Shown here in pieces: positions 15,359 through 23,881 of a stretch of DNA of 64,000 nucleotides (position 1 is the stretch's first letter; each line of letters begins with the position of its first letter). The stretch comes from DASRDZ01 sp035569495 (lineage in GTDB: Bacteria > Chloroflexota > Dormibacteria > Aeolococcales > Aeolococcaceae), in NCBI GenBank assembly GCA_035569495.1, contig DATMMX010000051.1, positions 62,001-126,000 of the forward strand, read 5' to 3'. Position numbers and translations under genes: made by a program. The notes beneath the pieces were generated by a model. It made no database searches and was not told the origin of the DNA. It saw only the letters and a program-made list of their open reading frames with translations.

Positions 15359-16673
15359 GGCGAGCCCCGCGGCGGCGTGTTGCTGCCGCAATCGGCAGAA
15401 ACACGAGGATCAGGGCGGCGACCACCAGCGAGGAGGCTGCACCCGACGCACCCCGCACCGCCGCGGTGTCGGGCAGCGCCGCCGCCCCCGTCGACGCGGG
15501 CTCGACGGCACCGCCACCCGGTGCCGACTGCGCGCCCGGCGACACCGCGGGGGCAGCGACCACACCAGGCGCGAGACCCGCGCCCGCCGGGATGTACTCC
15601 GGCAACCCCGCCTCCCCCACCTCGACGTCGAGCACCGCCCAGTCCGCTGCGTTGCCCGTCGCGTAGCTCTGATTCGCCACCACGATCCCCGTGCCCAGGA
15701 AGCGCACGCTCGACGGCGAGTCGAACGGCACCGACGACCCGTTGGACCCCGTCGCGGGCGTGGACGGATAGCGCGTGACCTCCGTGCCGTCCGGCGCCAG
15801 CTCCACGATCTGGTTGGCCGCCGGGCTGACCAGGGCCACGTAGATGTCGCCCGACGACGCCACGGCGATGCCGTCCGGCGCGTCGGCCGCATGGCTCTCC
15901 CACATCTGCCGCAGCGGACCGGGCGTCCCGTCCGCACCCAGGGCGATCGAGTACAGCTTCCCCGTCGCCGGGTTGCCGCCTCCGCCGCCCGCCGAGCTGC
16001 CCTGGGCGACGAACATGGTGCGGTGGTCGGCGCTCAGCGCCAGCCCCGCCGTGCCGAACTGCTCGCCGTCGAAACGCGGATCGGCGAGCCACACCTGGGC
16101 CGCACCGCCGCCGGGCGGGACGCGCCAGATCAGCGCCTGCTGGTAGTCGCTGACGTACAGGCTGCCGTCGGCACCCCACACGGCGTAGTCGGGCTCGGGC
16201 GCCAGGTTCTGCACGGTGGGCGAGCAGCCGGTGGTCTGCCCCGACGCGCAGGGAGCGAGGTCGGCGAAGGTCGCGTACGGCGTGAAGGTGCCGGTGTGGG
16301 TGTCGAGCAGCAGCGCGCTCGGCGGCCCCAGCTCCAGCAGCACCAGCCGCCCGCGCGCGTCCGAGGTGGCGACCTGCACGCCATGCGGGCCGGTGAGGTT
16401 CTCCCCGGGGACCGTCCACGACCCCAGCGCCACGCCGTCCTTCGACCACGCGAAGACCTGCGAGGGCGCGCTCGAACCCGCCGGGTTGTCGTAGGTGCCC
16501 TCGTACACGTCCCCCTTGGGGGTCACGTACGCCATGGCCGGATAGCCCGGCGCGGGCACCATGGCGAACACGCGCGTGGTCCAGGCGGTCTGCGCCTGCG
16601 ACGCGTGCACGGGCAGGAGCGACAGCACAGCCGCCACCAACCATGCGCAGCGCGCAAGTGCTCTCGGTCGCAC
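15345..16673 (-). CDS. Secreted beta-propeller (ScyD/SMP-30-like) protein with LPDTA C-terminal anchor
   Basis: 442 residues. A signal peptide spans residues 5-28 with an ASQA-type cleavage site. The body is a six-bladed propeller of the gluconolactonase/ScyD type, with repeated motifs such as PHGVQVATSDARGRLV, GSLYVSDY and DAPDGIAVASSGDIYVA. The C-terminus has LPDTA at 400-404, a hydrophobic stretch (about 416-431) and an Arg-rich end, the layout of a sortase-anchored protein, although LPxTA is a less common form. First gene of the left arm, opposite to the TetR gene; the palindrome 16721-16744 lies in its promoter region. Enzymatic activity or ligand unknown. Confidence 0.82.
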   Translation of the reverse strand: MRPRALARCAWLVAAVLSLLPVHASQAQTAWTTRVFAMVPAPGYPAMAYVTPKGDVYEGTYDNPAGSSAPSQVFAWSKDGVALGSWTVPGENLTGPHGVQVATSDARGRLVLLELGPPSALLLDTHTGTFTPYATFADLAPCASGQTTGCSPTVQNLAPEPDYAVWGADGSLYVSDYQQALIWRVPPGGGAAQVWLADPRFDGEQFGTAGLALSADHRTMFVAQGSSAGGGGGNPATGKLYSIALGADGTPGPLRQMWESHAADAPDGIAVASSGDIYVALVSPAANQIVELAPDGTEVTRYPSTPATGSNGSSVPFDSPSSVRFLGTGIVVANQSYATGNAADWAVLDVEVGEAGLPEYIPAGAGLAPGVVAAPAVSPGAQSAPGGGAVEPASTGAAALPDTAAVRGASGAASSLVVAALILVFLPIAAATRRRGARRVRG

Positions 16674-16720
16674 GGTGTCGAAAATCCCTTCGCGTGGCGG
16701 ACGGTCGGTGCGCCTGGGCG

Positions 16721-16744
16721 ATCTGGTACGAACCCTGACCAGAT
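16721..16744. promoter_or_regulatory. Putative TetR operator A in the divergent propeller/TetR spacer
   Basis: An inverted repeat, ATCTGGT and ACCAGAT arms separated by 10 nt, containing GAAC in the centre. It shares ATCTGGT, GAAC and CTGACCA in register with the site at 17470-17490 before the amine oxidase gene. It overlaps the -35-like CTGACC (16735-16740) of the TetR gene, whose -10-like TACCAT is at 16759-16764. Confidence 0.65.
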
Positions 16745-16772
16745 GGCGCGGCGATACCGTACCATCGCCGGC

Positions 16773-17438
16773 ATGGCCGCGACAACACCGCCCGCCCGCA
16801 CCCGCAGCCGCACTGGCGAGGGCCGCGTCTACCGCGGGCAGTCGGCCACCGAGCGCCAGGAGGAGCGCCGCCAGCGGCTCATCGAGGCGGGGCTCGACCT
16901 CTTCGCCACCCAGGGCTACCTGGCCACCTCGATCGAGGAGCTCTGCGCCGCCGCCGCCATCTCCACGCGCAACTTCTACGAGCAGGTGGACGGCCGCGAG
17001 GGCCTGCTGGTGCTGCTCCACGACATCGCCATGCGTCGCGCCCAGCAGGCCGTGCTCGACGCGCTCAGCGACGCACCGCAGGACGACGTCATGGCACGGG
17101 TGAGGGCGCCGCTCAGCGCCTTCGTCGCCGCCATGACCGCCGATCCCCGCTGGGCGCGCATCGCCTACGTCGAGGCGGTCGGCATCAGCGCCGAGGTGGA
17201 GCGCCGCCGCCACACCTGGATGAACCGTTTCGCCAGGCTGATGGCCGCCGAGGCCGACGCCATCGCCGCGCGTGGCCTGGCGCCGCAACGCGACCACGAG
17301 CTGAGCGCGGTGGCCCTGGTGGGGGCGATCGACCGTCTCATCGTGCACTGGCAGGCCTCGCCGCGACGGCGCGTGCCCGCACGGGCACTGGTCGACGAGC
17401 TCGCGCGCATGGTCGTGGCCACGCTCAGCGCTCCGTAG
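16773..17438 (+). CDS. TetR-family regulator of the divergent surface-protein locus
   Basis: 221-residue TetR/AcrR-type protein. The DNA-binding domain (about residues 25-75) contains AGLDLFATQGYLATSIEEL and ISTRNFYEQVDGREGLLVLL. The start at 16773 is preferred over an in-frame ATG at 16743, because that codon lies in the operator and before the -10. Related palindromes lie immediately upstream (operator A) and in the 68-nt spacer to the amine oxidase (operator B). It therefore likely autoregulates and represses both arms. Ligand unknown; an amine or aldehyde would fit the neighbours. Confidence 0.9.
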   Translation: MAATTPPARTRSRTGEGRVYRGQSATERQEERRQRLIEAGLDLFATQGYLATSIEELCAAAAISTRNFYEQVDGREGLLVLLHDIAMRRAQQAVLDALSDAPQDDVMARVRAPLSAFVAAMTADPRWARIAYVEAVGISAEVERRRHTWMNRFARLMAAEADAIAARGLAPQRDHELSAVALVGAIDRLIVHWQASPRRRVPARALVDELARMVVATLSAP

Positions 17439-17455
17439 AGCGGGGTCCACGGTGG

Positions 17456-17490
17456 TATCATTCCCGCCCATCTGGTCAGAACGCTGACCA
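17456..17490 (+). promoter_or_regulatory. Promoter with TetR operator B before the amine oxidase
   Basis: TATCAT (17456-17461) is a candidate -10. Nine bases downstream lies the perfect inverted repeat TGGTCAG-AACG-CTGACCA (17473-17490), over the expected transcription start. It matches operator A in three blocks. A repressor bound here would block initiation. The ribosome site GGAAGG precedes the ATG at 17507. Confidence 0.65.
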
Positions 17491-17506
17491 CTCAGGAAGG
17501 ATCAGC

Positions 17507-19300
17507 ATGACGGCGTCCGGCTCGCAGCGTCCCTCGCCTCCGCGCCTGTCGCGGCGCATGATGCTCGGCGGCATGGCCATGGCCGGTGCGGGCGTCGCCC
17601 TGCAGCCGCTGCGCGCCCTGGCCGCGGCGAAGCCGTCGGACTCCACTCCCCATGCGACCACGACACCGTCGGGCAGCATGACGGCCGACGTGGTGGTCGT
17701 CGGCGCCGGCTTCGCGGGCCTGTCGGCGGCGCGCAGGCTTCGCGCCAAGGGGCTGTCGGTGGTCGTCCTCGAAGCCCGCGACCGTGTCGGCGGGCGCACG
17801 CTCAACCAGGACCTCGCCGCCAACGGCTTCCCCGGCCGCGTCGTCGAGATGGGCGGCCAGTTCGTCGGCCCCCTGCCCGACGAACCGGCCACCGCCAGCG
17901 TGCCGACCCAGGCCGTCTACAACCCGCAGGACCGCATCCTGGCGCTGGCCAAGGAGGTCGGCGTCGGCACCTTCAAGACCTACAACGCCGGCAACTACAC
18001 CAACTACACGGCGACCACGGGCCCGATCGGGTACAGCAGCGCGACGCGCATCCCGCCCGACCCCTCCGCGGCCAACGCGGGCATCGCCCTCGGCCTGCTC
18101 AACCAGATGGCCGCGCAGGTGCCCACCAACGCGCCGTGGACGGCGGCCAGCGCCGCCAAGTGGGACGGTGAGACGGTGGAGTCGTGGATGCGCCGCACCT
18201 TCGCACCCCAGGGCCAGGACCCGGAGTCGCCGACCAACCACCTGGTGACCCTCGCCGTGCAGGCCGTGCTCAGCACCGAGCCGCGCGAGATCTCCATGCT
18301 GCAGCTGCTGTTCTACATCGCCTCCGCGGGCAACCTCGACAACCTGATCGACACCGCCAACGGCGCCCAGGACAGCCGGTTCGTCGGCGGCAGCCAGGAG
18401 ATCGCCATCCGCGTCGCCCAGCAGCTGGGCAGCAGCCTGGTGCTCAACGCGCCGGTGCGCCGCATCGCCCACGCCGGCGGCATGGTCACCGCGTCGGGCG
18501 ACGGCTTCAGCGTCACCGCGCGGCAGGCGATCGTGGCCATCCCGCCGGCGCTGGCGGGGCGCATCGTCTACGAGCCGTCGCTGGCGTCGCTGGGCGGGTA
18601 CCTGCTCGACCAGCTCACCCAGCGCTGGTTCATGGCCAGCATCCTCAAGGTCAACGTGATCTACCCGCGCCCCTTCTGGCGCGACGCGGGCCTCGCCGCC
18701 CAGGTGACCAGCGACAGCGGCGCGGTGCGCGCCACCTTCGACAACACGCCCTACCCCGACTCGCAGGGCTCCGACGTGCAGCCCGGCGCCATCCTCGGCT
18801 TCATCGAGGCCGACGAGGCGCGCTACTGGTCGACGCGCACCCGCCAGGAGCGCTACCAGCGAGTTATCGCCGATCTTGCCAATTACTTCGGCCCCCAGGC
18901 GCTGCAGCCGCTGGGCGGCATCAACGGCTACTACGAAGCGCTGTGGAACCTGGAGCCGTTCAGCGGCGGCGGACCGGTCGGCCATCCCATGACCGGCGCG
19001 CTCACCGAATACGGCACCGCGCTGCGCGCGCCGGTCGGCCTGGTGCACTGGGCGGGCACGGAGACCGCGGTGCGCTGGAACGGCTACATGGACGGCGCCG
19101 TCGAGTCCGGCATGCGCGCAGCCGACGAGGTGGTCGTGGCGCTGAGCGGCGCGCCGGGTGCGGTGCTGCCCGAATCCGCGGGAGCGCCGCAGTCGGCGTC
19201 GCTGCCGAACACGGGTGCGGTTGGCTCGGGTGTGGCGCCGTCCGCCGCGGCCGCCGGCGCGCTCGGCGTCGCCAAGCTGGTGCGCACCCTGCGACACTGA
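17507..19300 (+). CDS. Tat-exported flavin monoamine oxidase with LPNTG-like tail
   Basis: 597-residue FAD-dependent amine oxidase. The N-terminus has a twin-arginine motif SRRMML followed by a hydrophobic stretch, so the folded flavoprotein is probably exported by Tat. The FAD site VVVGAGFAGLSAARRL with EARDRVGGRT follows (about residues 62-100). The C-terminal FAD motif is HWAGTETAVRWNGYMDGAVESG. Family members oxidise primary or polyamines to aldehyde, H2O2 and ammonia. The end has LPNTG at 566-570, a weakly hydrophobic stretch and a short basic tail: a sortase-like sorting signal, though weaker than classical ones. Followed 5 nt later by an aldo/keto reductase that could process an aldehyde. 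Confidence 0.9.
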   Translation: MTASGSQRPSPPRLSRRMMLGGMAMAGAGVALQPLRALAAAKPSDSTPHATTTPSGSMTADVVVVGAGFAGLSAARRLRAKGLSVVVLEARDRVGGRTLNQDLAANGFPGRVVEMGGQFVGPLPDEPATASVPTQAVYNPQDRILALAKEVGVGTFKTYNAGNYTNYTATTGPIGYSSATRIPPDPSAANAGIALGLLNQMAAQVPTNAPWTAASAAKWDGETVESWMRRTFAPQGQDPESPTNHLVTLAVQAVLSTEPREISMLQLLFYIASAGNLDNLIDTANGAQDSRFVGGSQEIAIRVAQQLGSSLVLNAPVRRIAHAGGMVTASGDGFSVTARQAIVAIPPALAGRIVYEPSLASLGGYLLDQLTQRWFMASILKVNVIYPRPFWRDAGLAAQVTSDSGAVRATFDNTPYPDSQGSDVQPGAILGFIEADEARYWSTRTRQERYQRVIADLANYFGPQALQPLGGINGYYEALWNLEPFSGGGPVGHPMTGALTEYGTALRAPVGLVHWAGTETAVRWNGYMDGAVESGMRAADEVVVALSGAPGAVLPESAGAPQSASLPNTGAVGSGVAPSAAAAGALGVAKLVRTLRH

Positions 19301-19305
19301 TCGGC

Positions 19306-20166
19306 ATGGCCATCGCCACCCGCGAGTTCGGCCGCACCGGTCACCGCAGCACGCGCGTCCTCTTCGGCGCCGCGGCCCTCGCGCGCGTCACCCAGGAGGT
19401 CGCCGACCGCACCCTCGACGTCCTGCTCCAGTACGGCGTCAACCACATCGACGTGGCCTCGAGCTACGGCGACGCCGAGGTGCTCATCCGTCCCTGGCTG
19501 CAGCGCGAGCCGGGGCGGTTCTTCCTGGCCACCAAGGCGGACGAGCGCACCGCCCGGGGCGCGCGCGAGGAGCTGCACCGCTCGCTCGACCGGCTCGGCG
19601 TCGACCACGTCGACCTGTGGCAGCTGCACGCGCTCGCCGACCCCATCGAGTGGGACATCGCACTCAGTCCCGGCGGCGCCATCGACACGGCGGTCGAGGC
19701 GCGCGAGCAGGGCCTGGTGCGCTGGATCGGCGTGACCGGCCACGGCTCGCAGATCGCGGCGACGCACCGGCGCAGCCTGGCCCGCTTCGACTTCGACTCG
19801 GTGCTCCTCCCCTACAACTACGCGACAATGCAGCTCCCCTACTACGCGGCCAACTTCGAGGCGCTGCTGGCGGTGTGCCGGGATCGCAACGTGGCGGTGC
19901 AGACCATCAAGTCGATCGCGGCGCGGCCGTGGATGGGCCGTCCGCACACGCGCAGCACCTGGTACGAGCCGCTCGAACGCCAGGAGGACATCGACCTCGC
20001 GGTGTGGTGGGCGCTGGGCCGATCCGAGGTGTTCCTCGACAGCGCGGGCGACGTCGACCTGCTGCCCAGAGTCCTTGATGCGGCAAGCCGTTTCGAGAAG
20101 GCCCCCGAAGACGCGGCGATGCGGGCGCTGGCGGAGCGCTCGCAGCTGGAGACCCTCTTCGTCTGA
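19306..20166 (+). CDS. Aldo/keto reductase
   Basis: 286-residue (alpha/beta)8 NADPH-dependent oxidoreductase. The catalytic tetrad is visible: Asp and Tyr in IDVASSYGDAE, Lys in LATKAD and His in LWQLHAL. Expected to reduce aldehydes or ketones in the cytoplasm. It starts 5 nt after the amine oxidase stop and 11 nt before the DUF1275 gene, so it is in the same operon, under operator B. Coupling to amine-derived aldehydes is inferred. Confidence 0.9.
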   Translation: MAIATREFGRTGHRSTRVLFGAAALARVTQEVADRTLDVLLQYGVNHIDVASSYGDAEVLIRPWLQREPGRFFLATKADERTARGAREELHRSLDRLGVDHVDLWQLHALADPIEWDIALSPGGAIDTAVEAREQGLVRWIGVTGHGSQIAATHRRSLARFDFDSVLLPYNYATMQLPYYAANFEALLAVCRDRNVAVQTIKSIAARPWMGRPHTRSTWYEPLERQEDIDLAVWWALGRSEVFLDSAGDVDLLPRVLDAASRFEKAPEDAAMRALAERSQLETLFV

Positions 20167-20177
20167 CGCCGTCCACA

Positions 20178-20858
20178 ATGGCCGCCAGCACGATGGCCAC
20201 GCCGACCTCCCCCGACGCCCGGCTCTTCGCCGGGCTGGCCGGGCTGACCCTCGCCACCGGAATGGTTGACGCCGCCTGCTACTTCGGCCTCGGCCACGTC
20301 TTCACCGCCAACATGACGGGCAACGTCGTCTTCCTGGGATTCGCGCTGGGCGGCGCCAGCGGGTTCTCCGCGGCCGCCAGCCTGGTCGCCGTGGCGGGCT
20401 TCGTCGCCGGCGCGATCACCGCCGGGCGTCTGGTCCGGCCGGCCACCGCGCGGCGCGACGTGCGGGCGGCCTTCGCCGTGGAGGGCGTGGCGCTCACCGC
20501 TGCCACCGTGATCGCGTTGAGCGTGGCCGCGCCCGGCACCGGCGCGCCGCACTGGATCCTGCTCACCCTGCTCGGCATCGCCATGGGAGTGCAGAACGCC
20601 GCGGTGCGCCGCCTCGCGGTTGCCGACATGACCACCACGGTGCTCACCCAGACCCTCACCGGGCTCGTCGCCGACTCCGTCCTCGCCGGTGGCAGCAATC
20701 CGCGCTTGGTGCGCCGGGCGTCGTCGGTGCTGCTCATGCTCACCGGCGGACTGATCGGCGCGGTGCTGTGGAACCGTGGCCTGGGCTGGCCGGTGCTCAC
20801 CGGGTCGCTGCTGGTGGTGAGCAGCACGGCGGTGCTGGCCATGGCAGGGCCCCGCTAG
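20178..20858 (+). CDS. DUF1275 (YoaK-like) membrane protein
   Basis: 226-residue protein with about six transmembrane helices. The family signature is clear: GMVDAACYFGLGHVFTANMTGN near the N-terminus, split as GMVDAACYFGLGHVF and TANMTGN, and a later MGVQNAAVRRLAVADMTTTVLT motif. DUF1275 proteins are widespread integral membrane proteins of unknown transport function. Last gene of the amine oxidase operon. Its stop overlaps the stop of the converging methyltransferase gene (CTAG). Confidence 0.9.
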   Translation: MAASTMATPTSPDARLFAGLAGLTLATGMVDAACYFGLGHVFTANMTGNVVFLGFALGGASGFSAAASLVAVAGFVAGAITAGRLVRPATARRDVRAAFAVEGVALTAATVIALSVAAPGTGAPHWILLTLLGIAMGVQNAAVRRLAVADMTTTVLTQTLTGLVADSVLAGGSNPRLVRRASSVLLMLTGGLIGAVLWNRGLGWPVLTGSLLVVSSTAVLAMAGPR

Positions 20859-21703
20859 GGCAGCGGTGCTCCGCGTCGCGCGGTGGCGATCAGGGTGCGC
20901 GCCGGGATGTCGACGGCGTCGTCCGGTGCGGCGCTGCGACCCAGGGCGCGGGTGGCGCTGTGCACGAACTCCTCGTATGCGTCGCTGTGCAATGCGGCGA
21001 GATGGGCGGCGAGCGGCGTGGCCACCAGGCTGGTGAGCGCATGGCGCATGCCCAGCTCGAAGTGCATGACGATGCTGTGCGTCGAGACCACGACGTCCCG
21101 GAAGCCCGCGCCCTGCAACACGTCGACCAGCGCGTCCTCACCCGGCCAGCGGAACGGCGCGGTGATGAGGGCGGCGCGCTCGGCGTCGAGATGCTCCGTC
21201 GCGGCCACCTGCGCCGCCGCCCAGAACGGGCACTCCTCGATGTGCCGCCACACCGCGATGCCGGCGCGCCCGCCGGGACGGAGCACACGGAACATCTCCC
21301 CCACCGCCGCGGGCGCGTCGGGGAAGAACTGCAGACCCTGCTGGCAGGTGACCACATCGACTGTCGCGTCCGCGGCGTCGAGCCGGTCCGCCGGCGCCAC
21401 CCCGTACTCGACCGGCGCCGAATCGGGCGGCAGTGCCACGGTTCGCGCCACCTCCAGCATCTGCTCGGTGAGGTCGCGGGCAAGCACCAGGCCGGCCGGT
21501 CCGAGCACCGGGGCGGCGAGCCGGGGCACGATGCCCGTCCCGCAGGCGACGTCGAGCAGCGTCTCGCCCGGGTTGAGGCCGAGCCTGGCCAGAAGTGCGA
21601 TGGCGCAGGGCGTGAACAGGCGAGGGACGAGCACTCCCTCGTAGGCGCCCGCGGCGCCGCCGCCGCCGAAGGCCGCCGTGAAGGTCCACGCCGAATCGGT
21701 CAC
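20855..21703 (-). CDS. Class I SAM-dependent methyltransferase
   Basis: 282-residue methyltransferase with a UbiE/Coq5-like Rossmann fold. Motif I is LLDVACGTGIVP, motif II/III around DATVDVVTCQQGLQFFPD and FRVLRPGGRAGIAVW. Substrate not identifiable. Its GTG start overlaps the TGA of the DUF2182 gene (GTGA), making it the last of a three-gene coupled operon. Convergent with DUF1275 through the shared CTAG. Confidence 0.88.
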   Translation of the reverse strand: MTDSAWTFTAAFGGGGAAGAYEGVLVPRLFTPCAIALLARLGLNPGETLLDVACGTGIVPRLAAPVLGPAGLVLARDLTEQMLEVARTVALPPDSAPVEYGVAPADRLDAADATVDVVTCQQGLQFFPDAPAAVGEMFRVLRPGGRAGIAVWRHIEECPFWAAAQVAATEHLDAERAALITAPFRWPGEDALVDVLQGAGFRDVVVSTHSIVMHFELGMRHALTSLVATPLAAHLAALHSDAYEEFVHSATRALGRSAAPDDAVDIPARTLIATARRGAPLP

Positions 21704-22374
21704 GGCTCGCAGTGTAGGCGGGAGGGCGAGGCGTCCGAGCGGCGGTTCGGTGATGCGACGCTGCGGCGTGGGGCGAGACGCTCGGCCGTGAGCAGCACCG
21801 CGATCACGGCGATCCAGCGCGGGTCCATCGCTCCCAGTGCGAGCAGGGCGAGCATCCATCCCGCGGAGGCGCGCACGCACGCGGCGCCATAGGCGAGGCC
21901 GCTGCCGTCATGACGTGGCGCCGGGTGATCGCCGCGGAGTGGCGAGAGCGTGTACGCGGCGGCGACAAGCAGCAGGGCGCCCTGCAGAACGGATGGGTGG
22001 TCCATCAGCCATGGCAACGCAGCGAAGGCATGACCGCTGCCCAGCAACAGGCCGTAGACGAGCACGCCCACCAGCTCCCACACGGCGAGGTACTGCATCG
22101 CAACGCGCACCATGGCAACGGCGGAGCCGCGACGGGCGATCACCGGCCATGCCGCGGGCAGCATCATCGCCGCCATCATCGGCAGCCACAGCGCCAGGAA
22201 CACAGCGGCGCTGCGCGGCGACGCCTGGCCGCCCATGTCGAGGCTCATCGGCGCACCGGTGGACATCAGCCGGTCGCTCGCCTCCCACTGCCACACCGTC
22301 ACCACCCAACCCGCGGCCGCCACCACGCCGAGCACGGCCGCGGCGCGCAGCGCGGTGGGTGGCTCAGTCGCCAT
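21700..22374 (-). CDS. DUF2182 integral membrane protein
   Basis: 224-residue polytopic protein with about six helices and a charged Arg/Ser-rich C-terminus. The LPMMAAMMLPAAWPV motif typical of DUF2182 (predicted metal-binding integral membrane proteins) is present. It overlaps the DUF899 gene by 11 nt and the methyltransferase gene by 4 nt. Function unknown. Confidence 0.85.
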   Translation of the reverse strand: MATEPPTALRAAAVLGVVAAAGWVVTVWQWEASDRLMSTGAPMSLDMGGQASPRSAAVFLALWLPMMAAMMLPAAWPVIARRGSAVAMVRVAMQYLAVWELVGVLVYGLLLGSGHAFAALPWLMDHPSVLQGALLLVAAAYTLSPLRGDHPAPRHDGSGLAYGAACVRASAGWMLALLALGAMDPRWIAVIAVLLTAERLAPRRSVASPNRRSDASPSRLHCEP

Positions 22375-23071
22375 AGCGGTCGTGATGGCGAACCCAGAAC
22401 TGCGGGTTGTCGTGTCCGGCTTCGTCGCGGCCCCGCGGCGTCATGTCGAGGAACTGGTAGGCGCCGTTGACGATGTCGATGCCGCGTGCGTGCGCGGCGT
22501 AGGTGCGGAAGACAGTGCCGTCGGCGTCCTTGTGGAACACGCTGATGCCCTCGCGCTCGCCAGGCCAGGTCTGCGCGGAGCTGAAGTTGTAGACGGCGCT
22601 GCCGGCATCGACCTCCTCCGGGGTGAAGGCGACCCCGAAGTCGAAGTTGAAGTCGCTGCCGTACGATGACACCCAGTCGAAGCTCCAGCCCATGCGCGCC
22701 TTGAAGGCCTCGATCTTCTCCAGCGGGGCGCGCGAGACGACCACGAACTGCGCGTCGCGCTGGGCGAGGTGGACGGGGATGCCGTCGAAGTTGTCCGCCC
22801 AGAACGAGCAGTGCGGGCAGCCCTCGTCCCACTCCGGGTCGAACATGAAGTGGTAGACGACGAGCTGCGTCTTGTCGCCGAACAGCTCGGCGAGCGAGCG
22901 CCTGCCCGCGGACGTGTCGAACTCGTAGCGCTTGTCGATGCGCACCCAGGGCAGCGCGCGCCGCTCTTCGAGCAGCCGGTCGTGCTGCCTGCTGAACTCC
23001 TTCTCCCTGGCCAGGTGCGCGCGGCGCGCCTCCAGCCACTCCTCCGCCGAGACCACGGGATGGTCGGCCAT
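22364..23071 (-). CDS. DUF899 family thioredoxin-fold protein
   Basis: 235-residue DUF899 protein, a family with a thioredoxin-like fold. It contains the typical VVYHFMFDPEWDEGCPHCSFWADNF region (given here as VVYHFMF and GCPHCSFWAD) with a CPHC redox-type pair, and the C-terminal DMTPRGRDE/PQFWVRHHDRY ending. Actual activity is unproven. First gene of the operon DUF899-DUF2182-methyltransferase. It diverges from an ArsR gene over a 59-nt spacer containing TTAAG/CTTAA half-sites. Confidence 0.9.
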   Translation of the reverse strand: MADHPVVSAEEWLEARRAHLAREKEFSRQHDRLLEERRALPWVRIDKRYEFDTSAGRRSLAELFGDKTQLVVYHFMFDPEWDEGCPHCSFWADNFDGIPVHLAQRDAQFVVVSRAPLEKIEAFKARMGWSFDWVSSYGSDFNFDFGVAFTPEEVDAGSAVYNFSSAQTWPGEREGISVFHKDADGTVFRTYAAHARGIDIVNGAYQFLDMTPRGRDEAGHDNPQFWVRHHDRYGD

Positions 23072-23086
23072 CGCAGCGCACTCCCA

Positions 23087-23120
23087 TTAAGCTCTGACTT
23101 AACTAAGGTGGCGCTACACT
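23087..23120. promoter_or_regulatory. Putative ArsR operator and promoter in the DUF899/ArsR spacer
   Basis: TTAAG (23087-23091) and CTTAA (23098-23102) form an inverted repeat around CTCTGA, an AT-rich patch in GC-rich DNA typical of ArsR-type operators. TACACT (23115-23120) is a likely -10 for the ArsR gene, ending 10 nt before its ATG. Confidence 0.55.
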
Positions 23121-23130
23121 AGCAGAAGCC

Positions 23131-23445
23131 ATGGACGACCTCAAGGTGATCGCCGAGCCGCGGCGGCGGGAGATCCTCCGCCTGGTCTGGGACCGCGAGC
23201 TGCGCGCGGGCGAGATCGCCGCCCACTTCGACGTCAGCTTCCCGGCCATCTCGCAGCACCTCGGCGTGCTCGCCGACGCCCGCTTCGTCTCCGTCCGCCG
23301 GGTCGGCACACAGCGGCTCTACCGCGCCGACCGCAAGCGCCTGGGCCAGCTCACCAAGCTGCTCGAGTCGATGTGGAGCAGCAAGCTCGGCGACCTCGCC
23401 CGCCTCGCCGAAGGGGCCGACCCGGAGCCGCGCCGTGGACGCTGA
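23131..23445 (+). CDS. ArsR-family transcriptional regulator
   Basis: 104-residue winged-helix repressor. The core EPRRREILRLVWDRELRAGEI and FDVSFPAISQHLGVLADARFV covers the helix-turn-helix and is followed by the beta wing VSVRRVGTQRLYRAD. No metal-binding Cys box is present, so it belongs to the non-metal ArsR proteins often paired with AHSA1-domain genes. It overlaps the AHSA1 gene by 11 nt. Confidence 0.92.
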   Translation: MDDLKVIAEPRRREILRLVWDRELRAGEIAAHFDVSFPAISQHLGVLADARFVSVRRVGTQRLYRADRKRLGQLTKLLESMWSSKLGDLARLAEGADPEPRRGR

Positions 23446-23875
23446 GGACCTGGTGGTCGAGCAGTTCGTGCAGGCCTCGGCAGAAACCGTCTTCTCGTTC
23501 TTCACCGACCCCGAGCGCTGGCTGCAGTGGCAGGGCGTCGACGGCACCGTCGAGGCGCGGCCGGGTGGGGCGCTGCGCATGGAGATGGCGGGCGGCAGCG
23601 CCGCGGCCGGACACTTCGTGGAGGTCGAGCCACCGCACCGCGTGGTGTTCACCTGGGGCTGGGAGGGCGGCCTCCACGGCCTGCCGCCGGGGACGAGCAC
23701 GGTCGAGGTCGAGCTCATCCCCCAGGACGGCGGCACCCTGGTGCGCCTCACCCATCGCGACCTGCCCAACCAGGCCCTGCGCGACGACCACCGCGAGGGC
23801 TGGGCCGCCTACCTCGCGCGGCTCGCCGCTGTCGCCGAGGGCCGCGACCCCGGTCCCGACCCGATGGCCGCGTAG
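23435..23875 (+). CDS. SRPBCC/AHSA1-domain protein
   Basis: 146-residue START-like ligand-binding protein of the AHSA1 type. Typical motifs are ASAETVFSFFTDPERWLQW, VFTWGWEG and LTHRDLPNQALRDDHREGW. ArsR plus AHSA1 pairs are common in Gram-positive and proteobacterial genomes, but the ligand is usually unknown. The GTG start lies inside the end of the ArsR gene, indicating translational coupling. Confidence 0.9.
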   Translation: MDAEDLVVEQFVQASAETVFSFFTDPERWLQWQGVDGTVEARPGGALRMEMAGGSAAAGHFVEVEPPHRVVFTWGWEGGLHGLPPGTSTVEVELIPQDGGTLVRLTHRDLPNQALRDDHREGWAAYLARLAAVAEGRDPGPDPMAA

Positions 23876-23881
23876 CCGCGC

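Noticed and set aside
16743..16772. Earlier ATG for the TetR gene at 16743
   Set aside because: It lies inside the operator and before the -10-like TACCAT; the ATG at 16773 fits the promoter and the family N-terminus.
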